Assembly (NCBI GenBank): GCA_963929765.1
Contig: CAWVKD010000074.1
Span: 1 to 24,364, forward strand
Source of the DNA: RGIG529 sp963929765
Lineage (GTDB): Bacteria > Bacillota > Clostridia > Oscillospirales > Oscillospiraceae
Direction: 5' to 3'
Length of the DNA stretch: 24,364 nucleotides
This document shows positions 13,452-21,703 of this stretch, one piece after another (positions within the stretch are counted from its first letter, which is position 1; each line of letters opens with the position of its first letter). Position numbers and translations under genes: made by a program. The notes beneath the pieces are model-generated. The model did no database searches. It was not told where the DNA came from and saw nothing but the letters and a program-made list of their open reading frames with translations.

Positions 13452-14672
13452 ATGGGACTTGTAGTACAGAAATTTGGTGGAAGCTCTGTGGCGAATACAG
13501 AGCGGATTCGAAATGTGGCAGGAATCATTGCTGACACATACAAGGCGGAGCATAATGTGGTTGTGGTTTTATCTGCTCAGGGCGATACCACAGATGAATT
13601 GATAGAGAAAGCAGCAGAGTTAAATCCTAATCCGTCTAAAAGAGAAATGGATATGCTCCTTTCTACAGGTGAACAGATTTCCGTCGCATTATGTGCAATG
13701 GCAATTGAGGGCATGGGTCTTCCAGTAGTATCATTAACTGGCTGGCAAGCTGGAGTGAGAACCAACTCTGCATATGGCAATGCTCGTATCAAACGGGTTG
13801 TAAGTGAACGGATTTTGACAGAGTTGGATAAACGCAATATCGTCATTGTAACAGGATTCCAAGGTATCAATAAGTATGATGATATTACAACGCTGGGACG
13901 GGGAGGATCCGACACTTCTGCTGTAGCCTTAGCTGCTGCATTACATGCGGATCTATGTCAAATTTATACAGATGTTGATGGGGTATATACAGCAGATCCC
14001 CGTTTTGTAAAAGGGGCAATGAAACTGGAAGAGATCACATACGATGAAATGCTGGAATTGGCATCTCTGGGTGCCCAGGTGTTGCATAATCGATCTGTGG
14101 AACTTGCCAAGCAGTATGGCGTTAATTTAGAAGTTATTTCCAGTTTTACCAAACAGCCCGGCACGAAAGTCAAGGAGGTAGTAAAAACCGTGGAAAAATT
14201 ACATGTGAGTGGTGTAGCAAAAGATACAAAAATTGCACGAATTGCATTGGTTGGCCTTTCAGACCGGCCAGGTATTGCATACAAAGTGTTTTCGCTTTTG
14301 GCTAAAAAGGGTATTAATGTCGATATCATTTTACAGTCCATTGGTAGGGATGAGACAAAAGATATTAGTTTCACTATTTCCAAAAGCGATCTGGATACCG
14401 CGCGCCAGATTATTGAGGAAAATCGGGAGATTATTGGTTTTGACCACATGACCATTAGCGATAGCGTAGCAAAGGTTAGTGTTGTGGGAGCTGGTATGGT
14501 AAACAATCCTGGCGTAGCGGCTTCTATGTTTGAAGCTCTATATAATGCAGGTATTAATATTAATATGATTTCCACCAGTGAAATCAAAGTTTCTGTTTTG
14601 GTGGATATTGCCGATGCAGATCGTGCCGTGCAAGTTGTCCATGATCGATTCTTTTCTGAGTTTGGTAGATAA
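13452..14672 (+). CDS. lysC: Aspartate kinase (aspartokinase II type)
   Basis: Phosphorylates aspartate, the first step to lysine, threonine and methionine. The kinase domain carries KFGGSS (7-12), the LLSTGEQISVALCAM block, GFQGI and LGRGGSDTSAVALAAAL; the regulatory part holds two ACT domains (SDRPGIAYKVFSLLAKKGIN and NNPGVAASMFEALYNAGIN). Length 406 matches Bacillus LysC. An internal ribosome binding site with an in-frame GTG at codon 247 could make the separate beta subunit, as known in B. subtilis. Likely controlled by lysine and/or threonine at the ACT interface; no lysine riboswitch is visible upstream. The operon ends in a strong bidirectional terminator. Confidence 0.96.
   Translation: MGLVVQKFGGSSVANTERIRNVAGIIADTYKAEHNVVVVLSAQGDTTDELIEKAAELNPNPSKREMDMLLSTGEQISVALCAMAIEGMGLPVVSLTGWQAGVRTNSAYGNARIKRVVSERILTELDKRNIVIVTGFQGINKYDDITTLGRGGSDTSAVALAAALHADLCQIYTDVDGVYTADPRFVKGAMKLEEITYDEMLELASLGAQVLHNRSVELAKQYGVNLEVISSFTKQPGTKVKEVVKTVEKLHVSGVAKDTKIARIALVGLSDRPGIAYKVFSLLAKKGINVDIILQSIGRDETKDISFTISKSDLDTARQIIEENREIIGFDHMTISDSVAKVSVVGAGMVNNPGVAASMFEALYNAGININMISTSEIKVSVLVDIADADRAVQVVHDRFFSEFGR
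14172..14192 (+). promoter_or_regulatory. Internal ribosome binding site and GTG start for an aspartokinase beta subunit
   Basis: AAGGAGG at 14172-14178 is followed after 11 nt by GTG at 14190, in frame with lysC (codon 247). Translation from here would give a 160-residue product consisting of the two ACT domains (14190-14672). Bacillus subtilis aspartokinase II makes its beta subunit from an in-frame start at nearly the same position. The sequence features are seen; use of the site is inferred. Confidence 0.65.
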
Positions 14673-14680
14673 ACATGATC

Positions 14681-14729
14681 AAATAAAACGGTCAGCATTT
14701 CCAAAAGGGAAATGCTGACCGTTTTATTT
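14681..14729. terminator. Bidirectional terminator between lysC and the amino acid importer
   Basis: A perfect 22-bp stem (14681-14702 with 14708-14729) with a 5-nt loop has A-rich and T-rich ends, so it works on both strands. It separates lysC from the convergent ATPase gene. Confidence 0.95.
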
Positions 14730-14735
14730 GGCTTA

Positions 14736-15476
14736 TTATAGAACTTTGGACAAGAAATCTCTTGTTCGTTGATGCTGGGGTGCATCGAAAAAGTGTTTTG
14801 GTTCGGCTTCTTCTAAAATACGGCCTTCGTCCATAAAAACAATGCGTGTTCCTACTTCGCGCGCAAATCCCATTTCATGGGTAACTACTACCATAGTCAT
14901 ACCATCTACGGCTAATTCCCGCATAACTTCCAATACTTCACCGACCATTTCGGGGTCTAAGGCAGAGGTTGGTTCGTCAAAAAGCATCACATCTGGATCC
15001 ATGCAGAGTGCACGCACGATGGCAATACGCTGCTTTTGTCCCCCGGATAATTGGGATGGATAAGCATTGGCGCGATCAGACAAGCCAACCCTCTTTAACA
15101 ATGACATGGCTTTTTCCTCTGCCTCCGCTTTGGAACGTTTTAATAGCCGCATGGGAGCTAAAGTCATATTTTTTAAAATGGTCATGTGGGGAAATAAATT
15201 AAATTGCTGGAATACCATGCCCATTTTCTGACGATATAAGTTGATATTGGCTTTTGGTGCTGTGATATCCTTTCCTTCAAAGAAAATACTTCCCCCTGTG
15301 GGAACTTCCAAGAGATTCAAACAACGAAGGAGCGTAGACTTCCCACTACCCGATGGGCCGATAATAACCAAGACGTCTCCTTGGTTGATTTCTAGATCAA
15401 TTCCGCGAAGAGCATGTAAGTTGCCGAAGGACTTTTCCAGCTGCTTTACCTGGATAAACGTGTTATCAGTGGTCAC
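14736..15476 (-). CDS. Polar amino acid ABC importer, ATP-binding protein (GlnQ/HisP-like)
   Basis: ATPase of a polar amino acid (PAAT) uptake system. The 246-residue product shows Walker A GPSGSGKST (40-48), Q-loop FQQFNLFPHMT, signature LSGGQKQR, Walker B VMLFDEPTSALDPE and H-loop VVTHEMGFAREV, the last being typical of the GlnQ/HisP group. The start codon is GTG, chosen because AAAGGAGG lies 10 nt upstream; it overlaps the permease stop by 11 nt, implying translational coupling. Last gene of the binding protein-permease-ATPase operon. The amino acid cannot be named from the sequence. Confidence 0.94.
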   Translation of the reverse strand: MTTDNTFIQVKQLEKSFGNLHALRGIDLEINQGDVLVIIGPSGSGKSTLLRCLNLLEVPTGGSIFFEGKDITAPKANINLYRQKMGMVFQQFNLFPHMTILKNMTLAPMRLLKRSKAEAEEKAMSLLKRVGLSDRANAYPSQLSGGQKQRIAIVRALCMDPDVMLFDEPTSALDPEMVGEVLEVMRELAVDGMTMVVVTHEMGFAREVGTRIVFMDEGRILEEAEPKHFFDAPQHQRTRDFLSKVL

Positions 15477-16200
15477 GACTGCGCAGCCTCCTTTCCAGCA
15501 TGGTGACGAATTTCGACAAGATCATGACAAAGACTAAATAAATAAGTGCTACAGCGATAAGAGGCAGGAATGCATCAAATGTGCGCCCTCTGATAATATC
15601 GCCACCTTTGGTGAGATCTTGTAAAGCGATGTAACCGGAAACGGATGTTTCTTTCAACAACACAATAAATTCATTGCCCAGTGCGGGAATCACGTTTTTG
15701 ATAGCCTGAGGCAAAATAATAAACCGCATGGTTTGTACATAATTAAACCCTAGACTGCGCCCTGCCTCCATCTGCCCTTTATCAATGGACATGATACCGG
15801 ATCGGACAATTTCGGCTACATAGGCGCCGGAATTGATACCGAAAGCAATAATTGCAGCAATGGATTTATCAATCGTGACAGAGGCAAAAATTACAAAGTA
15901 GATGATCAACAATTGAACGACTACTGGGGTGCCCCGGATAACAGTTAGATACACGCGGCAAATTGCGTTGCCGACTTTCATTTTTCCTGTGGTATCGTGT
16001 GTGGAGCGGATAATAGCTACTAAAAAACCCAAAACAATACCAAGAATTGCGGCAAAAAAGGTGACTTTTAATGTTATACCCAAACCATCCCAGATATAAC
16101 GCCACCGGTCATCTGTAATGAAGTCATTGATGAATTTAATGCGAAAGGTGTCAAACCATTGACAGAGCCCTTCATAGCAGGCATGGAACCAATCGGCCAT
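15466..16200 (-). CDS. Polar amino acid ABC importer, permease
   Basis: Membrane subunit of the PAAT importer, 244 residues. After an unusually long N-terminal amphipathic segment (about 1-36) the typical HisM/GlnP domain follows: WDGLGITLKVTFFAAILGIV, then YLTVIRGTPVVVQLLIIYF and the coupling loop EAGRSLGFNYVQTMRFIILP (EAA motif ending I-x-L-P). Hydrophobic segments are consistent with about five helices. The ribosome binding site GAGGGGGG lies 8-9 nt before the ATG. A strong hairpin separates it from the binding-protein gene, which may set the expected excess of binding protein. Confidence 0.93.
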   Translation of the reverse strand: MADWFHACYEGLCQWFDTFRIKFINDFITDDRWRYIWDGLGITLKVTFFAAILGIVLGFLVAIIRSTHDTTGKMKVGNAICRVYLTVIRGTPVVVQLLIIYFVIFASVTIDKSIAAIIAFGINSGAYVAEIVRSGIMSIDKGQMEAGRSLGFNYVQTMRFIILPQAIKNVIPALGNEFIVLLKETSVSGYIALQDLTKGGDIIRGRTFDAFLPLIAVALIYLVFVMILSKFVTMLERRLRSRDH

Positions 16201-16226
16201 GCAATTTGCCCCCCCTCGTAAGACAG

Positions 16227-16260
16227 GGATAGGGGCGGCGGAAACGCCTTGCCCCTATCC
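16227..16260 (-). promoter_or_regulatory. Intercistronic hairpin between binding protein and permease genes
   Basis: Outer arms GGATAGGGGC (16227-16236) and GCCCCTATCC (16251-16260) are perfect; an inner GGCG/CGCC stem extends them across a 2-nt bulge. On the minus strand no U-run follows, so full termination is unlikely. Such hairpins after binding-protein genes are known to protect the upstream mRNA from 3' decay. Confidence 0.7.
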
Positions 16261-16289
16261 GTTCCTTTGTTATTACAATTTTTTATGAT

Positions 16290-17057
16290 TCAGGCTTTGA
16301 TGTATTTGTCGATAATGCTTTGCAGGGTGCCATCTTCTTTTAGTTCTTTCAAAGCGGCGTTGATTTCATCCTTTAAAGCGGTATTTTCCTTGCTAACAGC
16401 AATGGCATAGTCTTCTACTGTGTATTCTGTATCCAGGATCTTCAGACCCGGTGTAGATGCAACGAAAGATTTGGCAGGCTCTCTGTCAATGACCACAGCA
16501 TCTACTTTGCCCTGGGACAAAGCCAGAACAGCTTCAGTACCTTTATTATAGCGCTCTACCGCTTCATCACCATAATCCTCAGTGATGTAGATATCACCTG
16601 TGGTGGCTTCCTGCACACCTACTTTTTTGCCGGCTAGATCGTCAGGAGATGCAATGTCAGAATCCTCCTTTACAATGATCACCTGGTAACCTGTGGCATA
16701 GGAATCGGAAAAATCAACATTAACCAATCGGTCTTCCCGCACTGTCATTCCTGCAACGCCAATATCGGCTTTTCCAGATTGAACAGCGGCAATGATAGAG
16801 TTGAATTCCATATCTTCTACTTCTAATGTAAGATCCAGTTTTTCAGCAATGGCTTCTGCAATTTCCACATCGATGCCTGTTACCTTGCCCCCTTCATAAT
16901 ATTCATACGGGGGGAAATAGGCGTTGGTTGCCATAATCAGCTTGCCTTCCTGTACGGTCAAGGCGTCTTCTGATGCTGGTGCAGAACCGCATGCACAGAG
17001 AGCGAACAGCATGCAAACTGCAAGAGCACCCAGAATCAGTTTCTTAAGGTGTTTCAT
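16290..17057 (-). CDS. Polar amino acid-binding lipoprotein
   Basis: Extracytoplasmic solute-binding protein of family 3, which captures amino acids for the adjacent permease. The start at 17057 (255 residues) is chosen over an ATG nine codons upstream because GGAGGAG lies 7 nt before it and it begins a clean lipoprotein signal, with the lipobox LCAC and Cys23. The mature domain shows ATNAYFPPYEYYEGG, the family signature GIDVEIAEAIAEKL, GMTVREDRLVNVDFSDSY (which contains the Arg that binds the alpha-carboxylate) and DDLAGKKVGVQEATTGD. Ligand not determinable. First gene of the operon, with a probable promoter at 17144-17172. Confidence 0.94.
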   Translation of the reverse strand: MKHLKKLILGALAVCMLFALCACGSAPASEDALTVQEGKLIMATNAYFPPYEYYEGGKVTGIDVEIAEAIAEKLDLTLEVEDMEFNSIIAAVQSGKADIGVAGMTVREDRLVNVDFSDSYATGYQVIIVKEDSDIASPDDLAGKKVGVQEATTGDIYITEDYGDEAVERYNKGTEAVLALSQGKVDAVVIDREPAKSFVASTPGLKILDTEYTVEDYAIAVSKENTALKDEINAALKELKEDGTLQSIIDKYIKA

Positions 17058-17143
17058 TCTAATACTCCTCCATTCTCTTTCCATAAATGCTTTTTGGAAA
17101 AATCGATAAATATTGATTCAACGCTTTTCCAAGTATAGTGGAT

Positions 17144-17172
17144 ATTATACTATAAATGAAAGAGAGACACAA
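17144..17172 (-). promoter_or_regulatory. Probable promoter of the amino acid importer operon
   Basis: On the minus strand, -35 TTGTGT (17172-17167), 17-nt spacer, -10 TATAAT (17149-17144). The -10 is perfect, the -35 weak. The 5' UTR contains an 8-bp inverted repeat (17094-17101 with 17125-17132, TTGGAAAA/TTTTCCAA) of unknown role. Confidence 0.6.
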
Positions 17173-17318
17173 TACTCTCCAGAAAATTTCCAAGAAAACA
17201 ATGAAAATGACAAAGGTCAACTTTATTGTACATCAGAAATGATTTTGGAGGGAGGTAGAATAGTGAAAAGAGGCGTGGAAAGAACTTGTTAGATCGGGAG
17301 GATGAGAAAGAGGAAGAC

Positions 17319-17347
17319 TTGACACCGTTTCTTTCCCTTGATATAGT
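17319..17347 (+). promoter_or_regulatory. Sigma-A promoter of the topoisomerase operon
   Basis: -35 TTGACA (17319-17324, perfect), 17-nt spacer, -10 TATAGT (17342-17347). The start point would be near 17354, about 60 nt before the first gene. The stretch 17173-17318 upstream holds no gene that I can support. Confidence 0.85.
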
Positions 17348-17415
17348 AAGAACAATTCGGAAGATGCACTTTTGAGAAAAGAGGCGTGTTTTTCTGAATC
17401 AAAAAGGAGGCTTCT

Positions 17416-19407
17416 ATGGCGAAAACAGGATCCAAACAAGAATATGGCAACGAAAGCATTTCATCCCTCAAAGGCGCAGACCGGGTTCGGAAGCGTCCGG
17501 GGGTTATTTTTGGCTCTGATGGCCTTGAAGGATGCCAACATGCTGTATTTGAAATCCTTTCCAATGCCATAGACGAAGCCAGAGAAGGGTATGGCGATCT
17601 CATCATACTGACAAGTTATGCAGATGAATCCATTGAAGTAGAAGATTTTGGCCGTGGTTGTCCTGTAGATTTCAATCAAGGGGAAAATCGTTATAATTGG
17701 GAATTGGTGTTTTGTGAGTTATATGCTGGCGGGAAATATGATAACAATGCAGGGGAACATTATGAATATTCTCTTGGTCTCAATGGATTGGGTTCCTGCG
17801 CAACCCAATATGCATCAGAGTATATGGATGTAACGGTTTTTCGGGATCACACAAAGTATACATTGCATTTTGAACAAGGCGAGAATATTGGGGGACTACA
17901 CAAAGAACCGGAAAAAGGAAAACGAACGGGAACGAAGATTCGGTGGAAGCCGGATCTCCGTGTTTTCACAGACATTAGAATTCCGGAAACATATTTTCGG
18001 GATGTCTTAAAAAAACAAGCAGTCGTGAATGCAGGTGTGACCTTCCGGTTCCGCAAGGAAGTAGCAGATGGAACCTTTGAGGAAACAGATTTTCGATATG
18101 AGAACGGAATCAAAGATTATGTAATGGAGCTGGCAGGAGAAAATCCACTGACAATGCCTATCTTTTGGGAGGGGCAGGCCCAGGGACGGGATCGAGATGA
18201 CAAGCCGGAATATAAGGTGAAAATGTCGGTTGCCTTTTGCTTTTCCAATACAGTGAATCGAATCGAATACTATCATAATTCTTCCTGGCTGGAATATGGC
18301 GGTGCACCGGAAAAAGCGGTGAAAAGTGCTTTTGTTTCCGCGGTGGATGGATATTTGCGGCAGAATGGCAAGTATCAAAAGGGAGAGAGTAAAGTTAGTT
18401 TTTTGGACATTCAAGATGCCTTGGTATTGGTAACCAATTGCTTTTCGACTTTGACATCCTATGAGAACCAGACGAAAAAAGCAGTTAACAATCGATTTAT
18501 CCAAGAAGCCATGACGGACTTTTTACGCTCACACCTAGAAATCTATTTGATTGAAAACCGATTTGATGCGGAAAAAATGGCAGAGCAAGTGCTGATCAAT
18601 AAGCGAAGTCGAGAGACCGCAGAAAAGGCAAGACTCCATTTAAAAAAGAAGCTGTCAGGTACGATTGATATTGCCAATCGTGTCCAAAAATTTGTAGATT
18701 GCCGCAGCAAAGATGTAGCAAAGAGAGAGCTTTATATTGTAGAGGGTGACTCTGCATTGGGTGCCGTTAAACTGTCCAGAGATGCAGAGTTCCAAGGGAT
18801 TATGCCAGTAAGGGGCAAAATTTTAAACTGCTTGAAAGCCGATTATGCCAAAATCTTCAAGAGCGAAATCATTACGGATCTATTAAAGGTGATTGGCTGC
18901 GGCGCACAGGTGGAAAGTAAATATACGAAAGATGTTCCTTCCTTTGATTTAAGCGGTCTCCGTTGGCAAAAAATCATTATCTGCACCGATGCAGACGTAG
19001 ACGGGTTCCAGATTCGTACGTTAATTCTTACGATGCTTTATCGGTTGACACCGGCATTGATTCGGGCAGGTTATGTGTATATTGCAGAATCGCCGTTGTT
19101 TGAAATCAATACAAAAGAAAAAACATACTTTGCTTATTCTGAACGAGAGAAAGGGGAAATCTTGCAAAAGATTGGCAACCAGAAATGTGAAATATCCCGC
19201 TCTAAAGGACTGGGCGAGAATGAGTCTGATATGATGTGGCTTACCACGATGAATCCGGCCACACGTCGGCTGATTCGCGTCATGCCATGCGATGCAGAGC
19301 AAACAGCACAAGTATTCGATTTGCTTTTGGGTGATAATTTGTCTGGTCGGAAAACTCACATTGCCGATAACGGTTATAAATATTTAGAAATGGCAGATCT
19401 CTCTTAA
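17416..19407 (+). CDS. parE: Type IIA DNA topoisomerase subunit B, divergent ParE/GyrB
   Basis: ATPase/TOPRIM subunit that, with the next gene's product, should pass DNA duplexes through a double-strand break. In 663 residues: GHKL ATPase with Glu46/Asn50/Asp53 (FEILSNAIDEA), EDFGRGCPVD (76-85), lid GLNGLG (121-126), QTK loop (352-354); TOPRIM with EGDSALGA (443-450), RGKILN (466-471), DADVDGF (525-531) and SKGLGENE (597-604). Catalytic Glu443 and Asp525/527/529 are present, but canonical EGDSAGG is EGDSALG and the usual DADVDGxHI has Gln for His. This is a diverged paralogue relative to ordinary GyrB. AAGGAGG precedes the ATG. ParE rather than GyrB is inferred from the partner lacking a GyrA box. 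Confidence 0.85.
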   Translation: MAKTGSKQEYGNESISSLKGADRVRKRPGVIFGSDGLEGCQHAVFEILSNAIDEAREGYGDLIILTSYADESIEVEDFGRGCPVDFNQGENRYNWELVFCELYAGGKYDNNAGEHYEYSLGLNGLGSCATQYASEYMDVTVFRDHTKYTLHFEQGENIGGLHKEPEKGKRTGTKIRWKPDLRVFTDIRIPETYFRDVLKKQAVVNAGVTFRFRKEVADGTFEETDFRYENGIKDYVMELAGENPLTMPIFWEGQAQGRDRDDKPEYKVKMSVAFCFSNTVNRIEYYHNSSWLEYGGAPEKAVKSAFVSAVDGYLRQNGKYQKGESKVSFLDIQDALVLVTNCFSTLTSYENQTKKAVNNRFIQEAMTDFLRSHLEIYLIENRFDAEKMAEQVLINKRSRETAEKARLHLKKKLSGTIDIANRVQKFVDCRSKDVAKRELYIVEGDSALGAVKLSRDAEFQGIMPVRGKILNCLKADYAKIFKSEIITDLLKVIGCGAQVESKYTKDVPSFDLSGLRWQKIIICTDADVDGFQIRTLILTMLYRLTPALIRAGYVYIAESPLFEINTKEKTYFAYSEREKGEILQKIGNQKCEISRSKGLGENESDMMWLTTMNPATRRLIRVMPCDAEQTAQVFDLLLGDNLSGRKTHIADNGYKYLEMADLS

Positions 19408-19436
19408 AAAAGGGAAAAGGATAAAGGACGGATAAC

Positions 19437-21680
19437 ATGGCGCGAAAGAAACAAACGAAAGAATCTCAAGAGCAGCACCAAGTGGAGGGGCTTCAGGCTC
19501 AGGTGACAGAGCAGCTCATTATAGATACGCTGGAACTGAACTACATGCCCTATGCGATGAGCGTCATTGTTTCCAGGGCTATTCCGGAAATTGATGGCTT
19601 TAAACCTTCCCATCGAAAACTTTTATATACCATGTATCAGATGGGACTCTTAAATGGAAAGCGAACCAAGTCGGCCAATGTTGTCGGACAGACAATGCGC
19701 TTGAATCCTCACGGTGATGCCGCAATTTATGAAACCATGGTACGCCTTTCTCGAGGATATGGTGCACTGCTCCACCCCTTTGTAGATTCAAAAGGTAATT
19801 TTGGCAAAGTATATTCCAGAGACATGGCATATGCTGCAGCCCGTTACACGGAAGTAAAATTGGAACCCATTTGTAACGAATTATTTCGGGATATTGATTA
19901 CGACACAGTAGACTTTGTAGATAATTATGATGGAACGATGCAGGAGCCTACGCTATTACCCACGGCATTTCCCAATGTTTTGGTGTCAGTAAATCAAGGG
20001 ATTGCTGTTGGCATGGCCAGCATGGTTTGTGGATTCCCTTTGAGTGAGGTTTGTGACACAACCATTGCATATTTAAAAAACAAAGAACATCCTTTGCTTT
20101 CCACTCTTCACGGACCTGACTTCCCAACGGGAGGTGAATTGTTGTATGACGAAAAAGCGTTGAACACCATTTATCGAACGGGACGGGGCTCTGTGCAGGT
20201 GCGTGCTCGGTGGCGATACGTAAAAGAGGAAAATATCATTGAGATTTATGAAATTCCTTATACTACGACAGTGGAAGCTATTTTAGACAGAGTGACGGAT
20301 TTGATCCGGACAGGAAAAATTAAAGAGATCTCAGATATGAGGGATGAGACGGATCTGAACGGATTGAAGCTGGCTATTGACTTAAAACGGGGGACTGATC
20401 CTGATCGACTGATGGCCAAATTGATGAAACAGACTACATTAATGGACTCATTCTCCTGCAATTTTAACTTGCTCATAGACGGCATGCCTAAGGTAATGGG
20501 TGTTGCTGAAATTCTAGAGGAATGGATAGCGTGGCGTACGGAGAGTGTGCGCCGAAAGCTCCGATATACCATGAATCGGAAACAGGAACGTTTACATCTT
20601 TTATTAGGCTTGAAGCAGATTTTATTGGACATTGATAAGGCCATCCATATCATTCGGGAGACAGAATCAGAGGCAGAAGTTGTTCCCAATTTGATGGACG
20701 GTTTTTCCATTGATCAGATTCAAGCGGAATATGTAGCTGAAATCAAGCTCCGGAATATCAATAAAGCGTACATTTTAAATCGAGTGGAAGAAACTTCTAC
20801 ATTAGAAAAAGAAATTGCAGACTTAAAAGAGACATTGGAAAAACCGCAAAAAGTCAAGAGGCTCATTATCTTGGAGCTAGAGCGGATCAAGAAGAAATAT
20901 AGTATACCCAGAAAAACGCTGGTGCTGTATGAAACTGAAAGAGAAGAAGAAATAGAAGAAGATGAAATCGCAGATTATCCAGTGCATTTGTTTCTTTCTA
21001 AAGATGGATATTTTAAAAAGATCACACCTCTGTCGCTTCGATTGGGGGGTGAGCAGAAATGGAAACCAGGAGACGCTTTATTATGTCAAATGGAGGCTAC
21101 CAACCGGGCTGAATGTTTGTTTATTACCAATCACCAACACGTATATAAGGCGAGAATGTATGAATTTGAAGATATGAAAGCTTCTCTCCTAGGAGATTAT
21201 CTACCTGCAAAATTAGGAATGGAAGAAGGAGAAAAAATTCAGTTTGCCTGCCTTCCTGGTGAATATAAAGGGAGTTTGCTCTTCTGTTTTGAGAATGGTA
21301 AGGTAGCGAAAATAGCTCTTTCCTGTTATCAGACCCTATCACGTCGCCGCAAATTGACAGGTGCTTATTCGGATAAAAGCCCGGCTGTGTCTATTCTGCG
21401 GTTAGAAGAAGAGACAGAAATTGTGATTTGTTCTACAGAAAATCGAGCGGTACTATTTGATTCTGCGTTGCTTACGGAGAAGCGTACGCGAAATGCCCAA
21501 GGAGTACAAGTGATGACATTAAAGCCCAAGTATCAGGTGAAGTGGGCGGCAGCATGGAAAGACACACAAATCAAAAACCGTGCCCGCTATCGTGTGAAGA
21601 CGCTACCAGGGGCAGGCGCTTTGCTGAAACCGGAAGATTTGGGTGAAGTTCAATTGGATTTATTAGAATCAGTTCAATGA
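19437..21680 (+). CDS. parC: Type IIA DNA topoisomerase subunit A, divergent ParC/GyrA
   Basis: Breakage-reunion subunit, 747 residues. The winged-helix region has MSVIVSRAIPEIDGFKPSHR (41-60) and the catalytic tyrosine is Tyr137 in AARYTEVKLEP. The segment before it, SRDMAYAAARYTE, departs from the usual GDSAAAMRYTE. In the quinolone-determining segment NPHGDAAIYE (91-100), Ala96 and Glu100 stand where E. coli GyrA has Ser83 and Asp87. A charged coiled-coil-like region (about 430-520) leads to a C-terminal beta-propeller-like part without a GyrA box (no QRRGGKG), which suggests decatenation or relaxation rather than supercoiling. It begins 29 nt after the B subunit gene, behind AAAGGACGG. 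Confidence 0.85.
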   Translation: MARKKQTKESQEQHQVEGLQAQVTEQLIIDTLELNYMPYAMSVIVSRAIPEIDGFKPSHRKLLYTMYQMGLLNGKRTKSANVVGQTMRLNPHGDAAIYETMVRLSRGYGALLHPFVDSKGNFGKVYSRDMAYAAARYTEVKLEPICNELFRDIDYDTVDFVDNYDGTMQEPTLLPTAFPNVLVSVNQGIAVGMASMVCGFPLSEVCDTTIAYLKNKEHPLLSTLHGPDFPTGGELLYDEKALNTIYRTGRGSVQVRARWRYVKEENIIEIYEIPYTTTVEAILDRVTDLIRTGKIKEISDMRDETDLNGLKLAIDLKRGTDPDRLMAKLMKQTTLMDSFSCNFNLLIDGMPKVMGVAEILEEWIAWRTESVRRKLRYTMNRKQERLHLLLGLKQILLDIDKAIHIIRETESEAEVVPNLMDGFSIDQIQAEYVAEIKLRNINKAYILNRVEETSTLEKEIADLKETLEKPQKVKRLIILELERIKKKYSIPRKTLVLYETEREEEIEEDEIADYPVHLFLSKDGYFKKITPLSLRLGGEQKWKPGDALLCQMEATNRAECLFITNHQHVYKARMYEFEDMKASLLGDYLPAKLGMEEGEKIQFACLPGEYKGSLLFCFENGKVAKIALSCYQTLSRRRKLTGAYSDKSPAVSILRLEEETEIVICSTENRAVLFDSALLTEKRTRNAQGVQVMTLKPKYQVKWAAAWKDTQIKNRARYRVKTLPGAGALLKPEDLGEVQLDLLESVQ

Positions 21681-21703
21681 TAGCCCCAATAGGAGAATAA
21701 AAA

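Noticed and set aside
13964..14785. Long open frame (273 codons) on the minus strand opposite lysC
   Set aside because: It lies antisense to a clear aspartate kinase, has no family resemblance or ribosome binding site, and runs through the bidirectional terminator.
18007..18504. Open frame of 165 codons opposite the topoisomerase B gene
   Set aside because: It is antisense to a conserved ATPase/TOPRIM protein and has no supporting signals.
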